Below, one piece after another: positions 1-12,978 of a stretch of 64,000 nt of DNA. The DNA comes from Gracilaria gracilis (taxonomy: Eukaryota; Rhodophyta; Florideophyceae; Gracilariales; Gracilariaceae). The translations under genes and the position numbers were made by a program. Each line of letters opens with the position of its first letter. Position 1 is the first letter of the stretch. The stretch covers positions 124,001 to 188,000 of the forward strand of contig JARGSG010000075.1 of the NCBI GenBank assembly GCA_030374805.1, read 5' to 3'. Under the pieces are notes generated by a model. The model saw only the letters and a list, made by a program, of their open reading frames with translations, was not told the origin of the DNA and made no database searches.

Positions 1-3000
1 CACGTGAAAGGCGTTCGTGCGTGTCCCCCATTTCCACCATGACAGTGTCGCTCTTAACAGAGATGGCCTTAAAGGGTCCCTCCGCCACTGGCAAGAGCTT
101 GTGGCGCTTTTTACTATCAGGGTTGTCAGTACTCTTTGCGTAAAAACACGTAGTTACCCGGGCGCGATTAGCGGAGGCTTTGCCCGACGTAGTCGGTCGT
201 CGAAATCTCGTTGGTTCGTGGCTTGTGCACATTCCATCGACTTCCGCAGAGGCGGGGTACCAGCTTTGAGACCCATTGTTTCCCGTTCTCGAGGTAGTTA
301 CCGCACAGATCGGAAGTTTTCCAGCGTAGCTTGGGATTCCAACGCCACTGGCAGGGGCGTTCGAGATAGTAGCAATTCGAATGGTGATGTACCGGAAGTC
401 CGGTGAACTTGTGTATTGTATGCAAACGTGAGGGCATCAGTGTACAAGTCCCAAGTTTTTGGGTGATCAGCCACGTAGGAACGTAGCGCAGCTAGCATAG
501 TCCGGTTGAACCTTTCGACCTGCCCATTATATTGGGGATGATAGGTAGTCGTGAACAAGTTCTTCACGTCCAGGATGCGACAGGTATCCTGGAAGAAACA
601 TGACGCAAACTACTTACCGTTATCGGATAAGAACTCCACTGGAAGTCCACAGACGAAAGTCCAATGCGTCACGAATGCATTCGCCACCGCGAAAGCGGTT
701 ATCCTCCTCAGAGGCACAGTCCGAACCAGCTTTGAAGAGAGATCGGTGATCACAAGTATAAACTTGTTTCCCCTCTCAGTAGTGAGGAGTGGTCCGAAGA
801 TTTCGATCGCGACAAACTCGAGCAGTGCCCTAGCAGGGAATATCTTCAGCTTCTTGCTGTTCTTCCGAAGTTTAACTCGGGTCGTTGCACTCTCTCTGTA
901 CAGAAGCGCTACAGTAGCGTAGCAGTCCACCGCCATGGCGTGCCAGTAGAAGTCCTTTCGCAAGGTTAAGTAAAGCTTCCTTCCACCTGAGTGGCCACCA
1001 AGGTTGGCGAAATTACAGATGGAACCCGCGTCTGGAAGGAGTGCGGGTACCACGACTTGTGGGGTAGCTTTGGTGGGGTAGCTTGGACCAACCTTAGGAG
1101 GTAGCCTTGGTCGTCCACCTCGAAGGGGAGGGTTTCACCACCATTAAGGCGGGCTTGTATCCTTACGCAAAATGGATCCCCGAACTGTTCTCGGATCAGT
1201 TCATCTGGAGCAATAGGTACAAATGAGCCCCGTATGGGGGTCGCAGTTGGGGTTTTGCTTGACGTGAGTAGTTCGTCGATCTCAGCATCCATTTCCCAGT
1301 CTTCTGGTCAGTCGTCCCTCGAAGTCCAACTACCAGGTCACCCGGGTCCATCACATCTGCGATGAAGCAAGGGATCTCGTCATCCTCGGTGGCGAGGGCT
1401 TTCCCACTCATGGGCAATTCCGACAGCATGTCTGCTTGAGTGTTCTGCGCTCTCTTCTTGTATATGACTTCAAAGTCATATTCCGCCAAAAGGCGCAGTC
1501 TCCACTGCATCAGGCGGCCAGATGGATCAGAGATATTCATCAACCACTTCAAGTGAGGAATTATCCGAGTAAACAGTAAAGTGAACACCCATGAGATACG
1601 GGTCGATGGTCGAGAGTGCCCAGACGACCTGCGAGGCACTCTTCCTCCGAAACGGAATAGTTTCGTTCGTGGATGTTGAACGAACGTGACCAATACCCAA
1701 TGGGTTTCCGTTCCCATTCTGGAGTGGTCGGGAAAAGAGGGCAGCCGACTAGGTAGTCCCTCGAGTCGGTGTCCACGGAGGACGGTAAATCCCAATATGG
1801 GTAGCCATAGGATCGGTGCTGACGTGACAGCCTCCTTTAAGGAGTTGAACGCTTCCGCTTGCGCGGGTGTTAAGGGTCCCAGTTTCGGTGTTTATCTTCT
1901 TGCGCAGGTAGCGCGTTAAGCGGCGGCGCGATGTCCGAGAAGTTCGGGATAAACCGTCGATAGACGTTGACTTACCCCAGAAAGAACCGATGTTCCGTCT
2001 GAGTACCGGGTTGCTTTTGGCCTCAACGACGGATTTGACCACAAGCCTTCTCGATCGACAACCGTCCAGGGACAGATCATATGTCCAAGATACTTGATGG
2101 TATCAGCGAAGAACTCACACTTCCTGAGCTTGAGGGTTATCTCAGCATTCCATAAAACGGTTAGAACTGCCCTGACATGGGTGAGGTGGTTCTCAAGGTT
2201 ATCTGAGAAGACCAATGATGTCATCCAGATATACCAAGCACGACCGCCACTTGAACCTGTTGAGCAGGATATCGACCGCTCGCTGAAAAGTAGCGATGGG
2301 CATTGGTTAGACCAAACGGCATCTGCTTGAAGCGCTAGGATCCAGAGTGGGAGACAAACGCAGTCTTGTTGCGGTCCTATTCCCTTACAGGTACCTGTCA
2401 ATATCCCCCAATTGGCATCCAACGCCGTGAAAACGGTAGCATCGCCAAAGCGAGTCAATGCACGGGTTCATACGTGGTATGGGATAGTTATCCCGTAGAG
2501 TTACAGCGTTCAGCCTGCGGTAGTCGATACAGAATCGCCGCGTGCCGTCTGGCCTTCATTTCCAGTACAACTGGAGAAGCTCAGGGTGACTGAGCGGGCT
2601 CAAATCACCCCGAAGCGGAGCATCTTTTCCACTTGAAAGTTCCCCTCTTCCCGGTTTTTCAGACCTGCCCTGAATGGGGGCTGCGCAAACGGACGCGCGT
2701 TCGGCGAAAAGTCGATACAGTGCTCCGTCGTGTTGATCTTTCGAAGAGAGCCATCCCACATCGTGGTAAACTCCCGTAACATGTTACGGAGTTGTTCGTG
2801 GGCGATACCGGTACGTGATTAAGGTCCAGCTCTTCAAGAGCCTTCACCTGGTCAAGCCAGTCGTAGCTTGTATGGCCACGGTGTCTTGTGTCGTAACAGG
2901 TTGCAAATCCGAATCATTCTGCAACTTCTCCGTTGAAGAGGCAGTGTCCTCCCCCTCCTTAAACGGAACGTCGGGGTTCTCTGCACTGTCTCCCTCCTTG

Positions 3001-5382
3001 GAGGAAACCAATCCGAAGACATCGTCAGCATTCATCTGCATCGGGGGCATTGCGAGCGGGTGCAGGGTGACTGATCTAATTATTTGGTTCTTTACCAGAT
3101 AGTGGGGTTTGGTGCCAAGATTGGAAATCAAGATTTGAAACGGAGTATCCGGGTGCACCAGCACAATTCAGTTTGCAACGGTGAGTTGACACTCCTCGTA
3201 CAACGAGGGAAGGGGCTGTATGACCCGAAGACCGTGTTGACGGGAGTCGACCTGCACCATAACTTGGGACTCTGGCGAAATAGAAACCGACGCGGCAACG
3301 CGGAGCTTTGTTGACTCCCGCGCGATAGGCATTGGTTCCTGCGATGTTGCCGGGAAAGGATGGGATTGCGGAAGGACGTGTGAGAAGTCCGTCTTTGCGC
3401 GCAAATACGATGCGACCGGGACATCTCGTTTCTTCTCGGAAGTGAGTGCCTCATAATTGACCACTATCTTTGGAAATTCCCCTGCTGTGAGGAGGCATTG
3501 CAGCGAAATATGGCCATGCCTGTAACAGATATGGCATATCAGCCTCGTCGCTGCCCCTCGTGGGGTTCCATCCCGAGCTTTGGCGAAACGTACCGAAGGG
3601 ACGGTATCATTCCATCCAGGCCGTTGATAACGGGAAACTTTATTTGAATATGGAATCCGCGCGGCGAGGACACGAGTACCGTCTGCATAAAAGAGCGGCT
3701 CTTCTTGTGCGGTCGCGAAAAAAGTATCTGTCGTGGACGTTAGTTCCGATGTAGGAACTGACCCGACCTCGTCGTGAGCCAAGTGCACCGTGCCGTATCT
3801 CTCTTGAGGACCTTCATTCGCGACAAGCGTCAAAGAAGGAGAAGGGGCCTCCATCACCAACGCCTCAGCGGACTTAGACCTCTGATGAGGGACACGTGCA
3901 CGCAGTGCATCACATTCCGAACGTGCGGCTTGGGCCAGCTCAGGATAGTTTATCTTGTATTTATTCTCCCGACGACGGGCGACGAGCGTCTTGATGGCAG
4001 AGCCCATCAATAAACATCGTAAAACGTTCCCCAGCGGGGTAGACAGTACCACAGCGGTGGAAAGCCTTGTTAAGGCGCAACGAGTAATCGGTTTCGACCT
4101 CTTCAGAGCGCTGTCGGGTATCCCTCAATGCAAGGATCGCGTACTGAATGGCAGCATTCGTCGAGTATGACCCCATGAGGTACTGGACGGCTTCCGGCCA
4201 GCACCTCACCCCTCCTTAGGAGGCCCTAGATGAACCTCTTACAGAGTGAAATTGGTATTCGGCCACTACCCGTAAAATGTACGGCAGCGCCACGTAGGCT
4301 TGTCCTTCGTTCATCCCGAGTATGTCTGCTTCCGCGACAAAGCGGGCGAGGATATCCAACACCATGATTGGATCCTCTCCAGAAAAGTTCTGGTTCCTCA
4401 GTGAAAGTTGCATGCGCTTGATGCAATCTTGCCCATTGCCCGTCCTATGGGGTATGCGATCCAGCGATGAGTCCTCCACCCGACAGTATTGGTACGAAAG
4501 TAACTTTCGGTACATCCTATTCGTAGGTTTCAATTACCGGAGTCCGGAATGCCTTCTGCCCTTAGTACGGGAGCAGATCATGCCGTGGGTTGCAGAAGAC
4601 CGCTTAGAGCGCGAAGAGCGCCCACGGCGACCATCTTCCGACTCGGAGTAGGTCGAGACAGACCTGTCCGAGTTACTCGGGTGAGATTGCGACGAATTTG
4701 ATGAATCCGAATCGTAGTTTTGGCGTTTGGGTTTCCGCCTACGGCGTTCCTTGCCCTATTCAGGGTGCTGTTCGCGTTGTGATACAGTAGCAACCGTATC
4801 ATCCGAAGATTGAACATCCATTACTATGGTCTGCTCTAACGTCTCCAGACGGGCGCGGACGCGATTGAGACGCTCTTCAATCCCTTCTACGAAAGCAGTG
4901 GTCGAATCCAAACACCCCAACCATGGGTTGACATCAGACCGTAAAACACGGAGATCTTAAGCAACATCCTTCGCAGGGGATTGCTCGACCACCTCACGGA
5001 GGGCGCGAAAATCTCCTACAAGGGTATTACAGGCGGCTTGCAGAGTGCAAACTTGTTCTTCCACGGAATTTCTCTGGCAGGTGTTCGCAATCTCTCGACG
5101 GGGCTGAGGCGCCGCTTCAGCAGGAGTAAACTGGGATGCCTGAGGTGGACCAGCAACACCCTGAGAAGGGCCAGCACAGTTCTGAGTAGTAGCCAACGGG
5201 GGAAGCGAAAGGTCCCTGGTTTTCCGGTGTTGTTTCGAGGCCCTCGAAGCCACCTTCCTGGAAACGGTTGAACCAGCCCGAATTGAGATCCTCCAAACCA
5301 ACCAATTATCGGGAATATCCCCATCATCATTGGAGCGGCTGCGGGTAACCGCCGGCTCCGAGTTGGAAGGCTTCGGAGACAT
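1..5382 (-). mobile_element. Ty3/gypsy element, degraded (element A), truncated by window start
   Basis: Minus-strand retroelement read from right to left. The gag-like N-terminus lies near 5.38-4.2 kb. A CCHC zinc knuckle (CHICYRHGHISLQC) lies near 3.5 kb. Protease/RT/RNase H segments span about 3.2-1.2 kb, with a typical RNase H-side stretch and a following linker near 1.5 kb. Integrase lies at about 1.3-0.3 kb, ending in the family-typical pattern TYHPQYNGQVERFNRTM. The coding region is cut into many pieces and has roughly ten or more breaks, so it is a fossil. The 3' end and 3' LTR fall outside the window. Gene order (integrase after RT) places it in Ty3/gypsy. Its first residues (TRSRSN motif) match those of the fragment at 10.1-10.7 kb, so that fragment is a relative. 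Confidence 0.85.
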
Positions 5383-6100
5383 CGGATAAACCGTTCAACG
5401 GGGATACACGGACACTTCCGGTATAGCAGGAAATCACCTTAAAGAAGGAAAAACACAACAACACAAGTGTAATATTCTAGGTCGGGAAACCACTTTGTAG
5501 TGCAATACACGCAAGCGGGAAAACACCAGAAGACGTCCGGATCTTTCTCTCACGAGGCAAACCCAGCAGTAGAGCCCTTCCAGGGATCACACGACTAAGT
5601 CGGGTGTAAGACCGAGGTCAACACTTCACGACCAGCGTAGGAAGCTGGGACAAGAAGGTACTCCGCGTGAGGGGCGTGTGTGTGTTATCCTCCAAGGAGG
5701 CAAAGTGTCCACAGTGTGGCGAGTGCGACGCAGTGTCAGCACAGGCCGATGATCTCGGGGAGCAACCCAAAAGGAAATGGAAAAGACGGGGGAGTCATGA
5801 GCGTGACCAAAGGAAACGGCAAAGCCGGAAGACACCTTATACAAAAGAGAACACGATAATAGTTGGTAATTACTCCCACAATGGGTTCGTGTAGGTGACG
5901 CAGGGGGATAGACAGCCCGTGTGCAAAAAAGAAAGCGCACCCCTCCGGCTTGGTGTTCTTTTTTTCCCCGAGGTTGCTTTTGGCCGTCAGCCGAAAGATT
6001 TTATACTGGTTTGCCCACGACCGTCGCTAGGCGCGGCGATCGTCGTAGGTGAATCTTTCAGTCGGGTACAGGTCTACTTGTACCTTCACAAAAAAAAAAC
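5383..6100 (-). other. Leader / 5' untranslated part of gypsy element A
   Basis: Non-coding stretch upstream of the gag start of element A. It resembles the stretch 10676-11000 in sequence and order: both carry the block ACTTTGTAGTGCAA and a following GAAGACGTC. It is therefore most likely the 5' leader, possibly including LTR sequence, of this gypsy family. LTR borders could not be placed because no second copy is available in the window. Confidence 0.5.
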
Positions 6101-6389
6101 TTCACATATGCGAATTTTTTACACACGACTGTCAGCCTGTGTCACACTGACGGGATCCATTGCTGCAAGCGCGGCTCATCAATCGTCTCCAGATGCGTAC
6201 AAGCCAACTGCGTGCAGCGACACACCCTCTCAGGTCTAGTTTCAACGGTCCTCCGCTGTGGTGAGCGGGCTGTAGTGAGGTGTTCTCAACAGCGCCTTGC
6301 ACCAATCGATAGGAATTTGGATTGGACAGGCGAGGACACACGTGAACCGGCACTCGCCGTGGAATTTGAAACGCCTCCCCGCCAACCGT

Positions 6390-9300
6390 TGTCAAGAGCA
6401 AAAAGAGATCGCACACGCGAGCTCGCAGAGTGCCCTCTCGTATCTGAGGATAGTGACCCGCCCCAACGGATGTCTGATGCTCCACCAAGTTAACGGAGCA
6501 CGGCAGTTACACCGATGGAGTTGGATCCGCACAAAACGGATACCGGAGTACAGTACACGACTACGTAGGAACGTGCTACCACGCCGGGGAAGCCGACGAT
6601 GACTGGAGTGTTTTCCCAAAAGAATTCGTAATCGAACACATCGTGGGATACAGATATCACCCAAAGGGGTATGGTATATCCGATACCAGGTACGATGGTA
6701 CGGATACCCGCCATCTGTGGACACGGATGAACCTCTTGAACACCTGCCCCGATCCGAAATCATGCAGTACCATCGTCTTACTAAAACGGGATTACCGGCT
6801 ACGCTCCACCGCGCCCTCGTGGGGTAGGCCCCGCAGTAGCGATTTGGATGTTTTGAGGAGGACGCTAAAGTTCAAGAAGAGAAGATGAAGCACTCGAGAA
6901 GAGGATAAGAAGAGAAGAGAAAGATTTGGCCTGTATAGTCAGAGTCATCTCAGCCATGCTGAAAGAGGCTTTTTGTAAGGAGAACTATATTGTATCCGCT
7001 AGCCGGACTACAACAGCCAAGTCAGACTTGTGTCATTTCGTGAAGTCATGAAGACGGGCCGCTGACACCCTGTGGACCAGAAGGCTTGCCAGTCATCAGC
7101 TGCGTAAGCAGAACATCCCGCATTTGCGCGAGATCCGCGGCGGTTTCCGTACCGGTCAGCCCCGCTTTCCGAAGGAACTAGGTGATGACAGTCGCACGGT
7201 TGGCACCGAAACCACCCGCAGATGACCGTTCGACAGTCTGTAGAACGGCGCTCGCACTTGTTCTCGTGCTAACCACATGGGATTCCACTGCATGCGGCGT
7301 TGCTATCATAACATCCATTGGACTACCCGCTCCAGTAGGAGTAGAGCCCGTCGGGTGACGACTCCCGGAAAATACCACGCCCGACCCTATGAACACCGAA
7401 TATGGCCAAAATGTAGCCAAAATATGGTCGACATATGGCCGTTTTAAGTCGAAAATTTGGGAGAACGCGTACCTAGTGAAAATAAGTAATTTTGCTTGCT
7501 GACAAGTGTACGCCATGGCCATATTTGGATCCCATGTCGACCATATTTAGGCCATATGAAGAAAATGGAAACTTGTTTATCTTTGCTGGACAAACGTTCT
7601 CACAAATTATCGAATTAAACGGCCACATTTCGGCCATATTCGGTGTTAATTGGGCCGAACTAGCACTATGCGGATGACCCGGAGTAGCCACGGAAGCAAC
7701 CGGTGCAGAGTACGCCACTTCACCGCTACCCTCGGCAAGAGGAAGGCTGCCATCACCACTGGTGAAACCGACCGCAGTCGATGGCGGCACCACTGGCTCT
7801 ACTTTGTCGGTTGGCTCCTCGCCACCCTGCGGATCATCATACACCATCCGATCACCGCCTTCGTACGAATGAAAGTAACCATCTGTGATGATGTATCCCC
7901 TCGGATGACCGAGTGGTACCATCCTTTCGGCATCTTGAAGAGCCCTGGCTTGCACTCATTGATGAAGGACTGTTCCCACGGATCGCAGAAAACTTAATCA
8001 CCCGCTAACGGTGTTCGGCGCCCCAGAGACCGGTCGGAAGGATTGTTACCATTCTGGCGACGACTTCATTGAAGCGATACTGCGTTCCAGTAGACCTGGT
8101 CGATCGCCTCCAACAGGGAGAGTAGCTCCTGGTAGTTCCCAGCACCTCCCAGCACTTAGGAGAGATCCAAATCATTGATTCCGGAATTAACCCTCAGGGG
8201 AAGGAACAACAGACGATTCTGGTAATACGATTCGGACAAAAGGTAGGCCGCTGCGCGGGCAACCCATTCTGTTACGACGACAGACCACGTGGGGTACGGA
8301 TTGTTACAAATTTTGCTACCAATGTAGGTGATGCTGGGCGGAAGCTTGATGGTGCAACCACGGTAAGTCTCGTAGAGGGACCATAATCTCGGTAGAGGAA
8401 TGTAACGCCCATGCATGTACTGCGGTTGGATTCGTTAAGCCTCCAAGTTCTGGTACGGGATCATACACTCGATTAGGAATCGCGCAAGACGCTCGATGCG
8501 AATCATCTGCAGGAACGTTGACCTCGTAAGACTACGGAGGTACCGGAACTCAGCTCTCAAGAGACGACGTACCCAACACGAGTAATCTTGGTTGACCTGG
8601 CCTGGTCCACCCCGTTCCAGGATGCAAGGCGCAAGCTCCGCTAGGCAGTCCCCATAATCAATCTCAACTTATGTGTGGAAGAAGGCCACATGGAAATGGT
8701 TCTGCTCCGGAACCGGTCACTCTGACGGCGTTCGGTATAACCGCTGATACGCGAGTCGGATCATCCCCATTTGATCCGGGGCATTGCTCTCGCTACGTTG
8801 GCGGACCAACACGTGCGAAGGCACGGTGACGCGATTCCTCCAGTCGAAGGACATCGTCACCCAAATATGGAGGTCACCAGGGAGAAGCCCGTTTCCATCA
8901 GCATACTGCTCGATGAGCGCCTCGTTTTGCACCTGAGTAGGGTAGAACCTCGGAGCACTCCAGTATCTGGCCGCCTCCGCCCGCGGATCAATCGCGACCA
9001 GCTCATCATACGACGGCCACATGACCGCCGCCGGCGTTGTTGGTCTAGCTGTACCGCCCGTGGCCGAGGAACCCATCGTTGGTGCGGTTTGTTGGTTTAA
9101 GTTGCTACCAGACAGCAACGGCGTTGTCTAGAAGCCAGTCAAATATTGCGAATTGGGAGGATTCCCAAAGGAATTTTGATTCGGCATCGAGAGAGCGGAA
9201 AGAAGATCGTTGTCCGGGGCAGTACACTCTGTACGAGAGGAGACGCTTCGCAAGAAGGTTGGTTAACAATTCCAGGTGGTGCGTTTTTGCTCCGAGTGGG

Positions 9301-9400
9301 AGAGGCAGTCTCGCTCATGGCGGTTTGCTCGTTTATCCTGCCGGCGTCGCGCCGTTTACGTCGCTGCAAAAGCGCGCTCCCGCCTAAGAAGGGGGATATA
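6390..9400 (-). mobile_element. Unclassified retroelement gag-like region (element B, copy 1), broken
   Basis: Minus-strand coding debris. A block starting near 9118 begins with a low-complexity Ala/Thr/Pro segment followed by a Trp/Tyr-rich domain (motifs MWPSYDELV and HIWVTMSFDWRNRV). A middle block lies near 8.4-8.15 kb (motif YYQNRLLFLPLRV), a Pro/Ser/Gly-rich tail near 7.9-7.2 kb, and a short downstream block near 6.8-6.6 kb. The same succession recurs at 62.7-64.0 kb, which shows it is a dispersed repeat family. No RT or integrase is attached, so calling it gag is inference. It has several breaks and also carries the MITE at 7385-7654. Confidence 0.5.
7385..7654. mobile_element. MITE-like inverted-repeat element, 270 bp
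   Basis: The left end reads CCCTATGAACACCGAATATG. The right end is its imperfect inverse (CATATTCGGTGTTAATTGGG). The element is AT-rich with repeated GGCCATAT/ATATGGCC words near both ends and no coding capacity. It is flanked on both sides by CCGA (7381-7384 and 7655-7658), read as a 4-bp target duplication. It lies inside the gag-like element B, so it is younger than that element. The right end of a related sequence is seen near 61.6 kb. Confidence 0.7.
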
Positions 9401-9839
9401 TAGAGCGACGCCATTCGCGGTACTTACCCATCTTCATGGGTCATATACACATCATCAGTGATGGTAGGACTTGTCTCTTTATATGAAGAGATATTGGACC
9501 TTCCGTGCAGGTTGATGGCATCCCAATTGGACCTTGGCACCTTTGGCATGTGAGTACAAATAATACACGTATGCGTGTGCATGGCCTTCTTCGTAGGGGA
9601 ATATATAGATATAATTTTCTTTATTTAGTGCCGGACCTTAAAGTCGGATGGCCGACGCCATAGTATATGACTTGGTGTTCTCTGGCCATCCTGGTCAAGT
9701 AAAAGCTAGCAAGGGAGTTTTCGGCTCTTACTCAGGAACCCCTGGTACTCGGTAAACTCCTCACGGAGATCTGACTCCTTGCGTAGGACTATTCACCCAC
9801 CTCACGGAGCTCGCCACACGTCCACCGTAGTAGTGTCTC
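9401..9839. other. No gene seen; possible element LTR or leader
   Basis: AT-rich stretch with TATA-like words (near 9395 and 9600) between the two minus-strand retroelement fragments. It could hold the 5' LTR or leader of element B, but there is no second copy in the window to test this. Confidence 0.25.
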
Positions 9840-11340
9840 TTTACCCACGTCTGTGTTTGTGATCTTTGCCCGTGTCGTACAGGTTTTGCTCTCCCACATA
9901 CCGGTGTTGCTCTTTTCTTCCTGTTCTGGCTCTGATCGTGGCCTTGCCAGTCACGGTCCGCGTCCCTACCACTGTGTGCCCCTGTCCCACTTCTGTGACG
10001 TCATCACTGATTTTGTCGCCGTATAGATCAGACTTCTTGGTTTCTATGCCAGTTCGCTCGTCGAGACGGTGAGTCCCGGTCTTACATTTGGCTGGCGCAC
10101 TCACCACAAGTGGTTCTGTTTGCCACGCTACTCTCTATAGAGGAAGGTCCCGAACACCTTCGTGTTCGTGTTTCTTCTCCCTCCCAGGGTTTTGCACCAC
10201 AGAAAGCATTCCAGCATGGTGTTGACATCACCTCGTAACGTACGGGGATCTTTACCAACCTCCTTTGCAGATGAATCTTCCACCTGTTGGCGTAGAGGTT
10301 TAACCACTCCTATAAGGGAGTTGTGAGCAGCGCGCAACTTGCGCACCTGACCTTCCGGAGTAGGACTCTGGAGGGTGTTTTCTCTTCCCGAGGAGACTGA
10401 ACCACCGCGACATCAGGCGTAGCCGTGGCAGTCGGGGCTGCGGCACCAACAGCCGGCGCTGGGTCAACAACTTCAGTAGAGGGGAGCAACGGGGGAAATG
10501 GAAGTGTCCAGTGCGCCAGTTTTTGACACGGCGTCTTAGAAAGATTACTCCCACCAAGAATGGAACCAGTACGTCTGAAGATGCGTGAGATGAATGAATC
10601 ATTCCCAGCGACACCACTACTGTTGGAACGACTACGAGTAACCGCAACTTCCGCCTGAGATGGTTTTCCGGACATGATTTCTTAGCCTACCGTTGAACGA
10701 AAAACTTTCAGAAGTAGAAACGAAATCTCAAAGAGGGAAACAACGCACGAATACATGGTAGGCCAAAGCTCCGATTCTAAGTCGGGAGACAACTTTGTAG
10801 TGCAACGCCAGAGGCGGAAAGACGCCACGAAGACGTCTGAGATTCCTCCGTAGAAGGGAACCCCGCAGACAGAGCTTCTCTGACATGGCATGACGAAGTC
10901 GTGTGTAAGCCGAGGCCAAGCCGCCACGACGGAGCATAGAGAGTTGAGCAGAAAATCGGTAGGGGCACTACGCGTGCGGATAAATGTATCCTTGCAAGAG
11001 GTAGGAGTCTACAGAAGTGGGATAGGGGAAAAGGGAATCCGCAAGAGCAAAGAATGGAAGAAAGGAAAAGAAAAAAAGTGGCAAAAGGTACGGTAAACAC
11101 CGCTTTGATACCTGTACAGAGTCGAATGCGAAAAACAGAGGTATAGAAGAGCCATAGTTGAGTTTTTCTAGAGACGCAGAAAAGATGAACAACACGAAAG
11201 CTACAGAGCCTTTCTCTTGGAAAGCGTGGATGACCGCCGGAGGCGAAGAAGTCTAGAGCTAACTCTGGTTCACGGAAGTTTACTGTGCACGGCGGGGGTG
11301 TTGCCCCCGAGCTAAGTAGTGAGCACAATCCAACAACTGC
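9840..11340 (-). mobile_element. 5' fragment of a Ty3/gypsy element related to element A
   Basis: Contains a gag N-terminus (read leftward from about 10675, with TRSRSN near its start, then a Pro/Ala-rich stretch) and the upstream leader (10676-11340). Both resemble the matching parts of element A at 5.4-4.9 kb. Protease, RT and integrase are absent, so this is a broken 5' remnant. Confidence 0.6.
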
Positions 11341-12950
11341 CTAAAGAAACTAATCAAATTAGGCCCAAGTCCATTTGTAATTGCCTACGCACCGTTATGC
11401 TCGTTGCACGTGTACGTTTAAAACCTTTCGACACATCCGTAATCCACGTGTTTTCTTCATTACAGTGGTAGTTACCATTCATACACTTCTACTAGGAGCG
11501 ATTGAACGACTTGTCGGATGACTGAGTTAGAAACCTCTTTATGAGGGCGTTTAACCACGACTTTTGGCATGCACCAATAAACCATTTTCGTGATTTGCCA
11601 ATTTTCTCTGCTTTATGGAGACGTACCGCAAATTAGATCACTACCTTACCAAAAAATTAAAATTGAAGCAAAAGAAACTTTGCACGCAGCTTGTTTCGGG
11701 ACATATCGTAGTAGGCATCCATAAAATGGTCGAAAAATGCGGGAAATGCAGTTTGTTGACAAATCTCTAAATCATTATGCTTTTAGTAGGAAAGATGCTT
11801 TTAATCGTTACGTCCAGTTGTGACAAGAAAATTTACTATTTTGGCGGCCATAATGTGTACATTTGTCATTTATGGAGTACGTTGCTGTAGGTTGTGCATG
11901 CCTTATGGCCAACGATTGCAAACCATTTTTAAGTCATCAGTGATGACTAAGTGATAAGTAGAGAAGACTCCAAATTAGAAACAAACTATTACGGCATACT
12001 TTTGGTGAAGTTTCAGACTTCACAGGTTGATCAGCTACATATAGAATGTATAGTACAATGCCTACAGAAGTACGAAAACAGATTTCTGAAATTTCTCTCG
12101 AACACGAAATTTAGACCTCTGTAAGACTGTGTTTTTAGCACTTTTTTTGCGTAAAAACAGAAAGTATTATGGCATAAATTTGATGTTTTTGCTGCCAAAA
12201 ATCAAATTTATGTGTATGGTTCGAAAGGACTGCTGTAGATCGTGGGAGCTATTTCTCAATCTGGCTCGTAACTATATTCATATACGTTTTTATGGCAACA
12301 TAAATTTGCCGTTTTCTCGTCTAGCTCAGCTACAAAGAAGGAACCTTTAAACATTCGAGTACGTACAGAAGGCTGACATATCGCTTGAAAACTCACGTGC
12401 TAAAAGTTAGATGACATAATTATGAAAATGCAGAGCTTCTGTAGTGTTTACGTGACAGCTTTGACTGGCAAATTTTATTTTTTTTCTATCTCAGTTTGCA
12501 TGCGTGCAAGAACAGCATTTCCCGCATTCTCCCGTACAGAGCAAGAATGTCCATAAACCAAAACGTGTAACCTACATAAAATCAGGCCCGTATTTCTAAC
12601 TGAATGACTACTATGGAAGAAGCATATGACTACATTCCATGAAATCGCCTTAGATCCAATTACAATTTCTGATCGTAAACGAAAGCAAACGACGATCTCG
12701 AGTTTTGCTCTGCCCTGTTCAGTAGAACGACCACTTCAGCACAAAATGCCATTCAAAGGCCACAAAAAAAAGTGAAGTGGAAATCGTTAAAATAAGAAAA
12801 CATAAGGAAGAAAACATTCCTATGAAACTTCTAGAAAACCATGAAACTTTATATGATCCATGACACATATTTGAACATATCTTCGCAATCAAAAGCGCGC
12901 CATAATTTAAATTTCACGTACATATATTAACCACCCAGAGAAAGGCTCCC
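11341..12950. other. Intergenic, no gene seen
   Basis: AT-rich DNA with only short reading frames in all frames and no recognisable motif. I see nothing reportable here. Confidence 0.5.
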
Positions 12951-12978
12951 AAAATTTTCCAAGAACTTAGGCAGCCCA

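Noticed and set aside
7385-7654. CRISPR-like array because of repeated GGCCATAT words
   Set aside because: Words are short, irregularly spaced and symmetrical about the centre. This is an inverted-repeat element in a eukaryotic genome.
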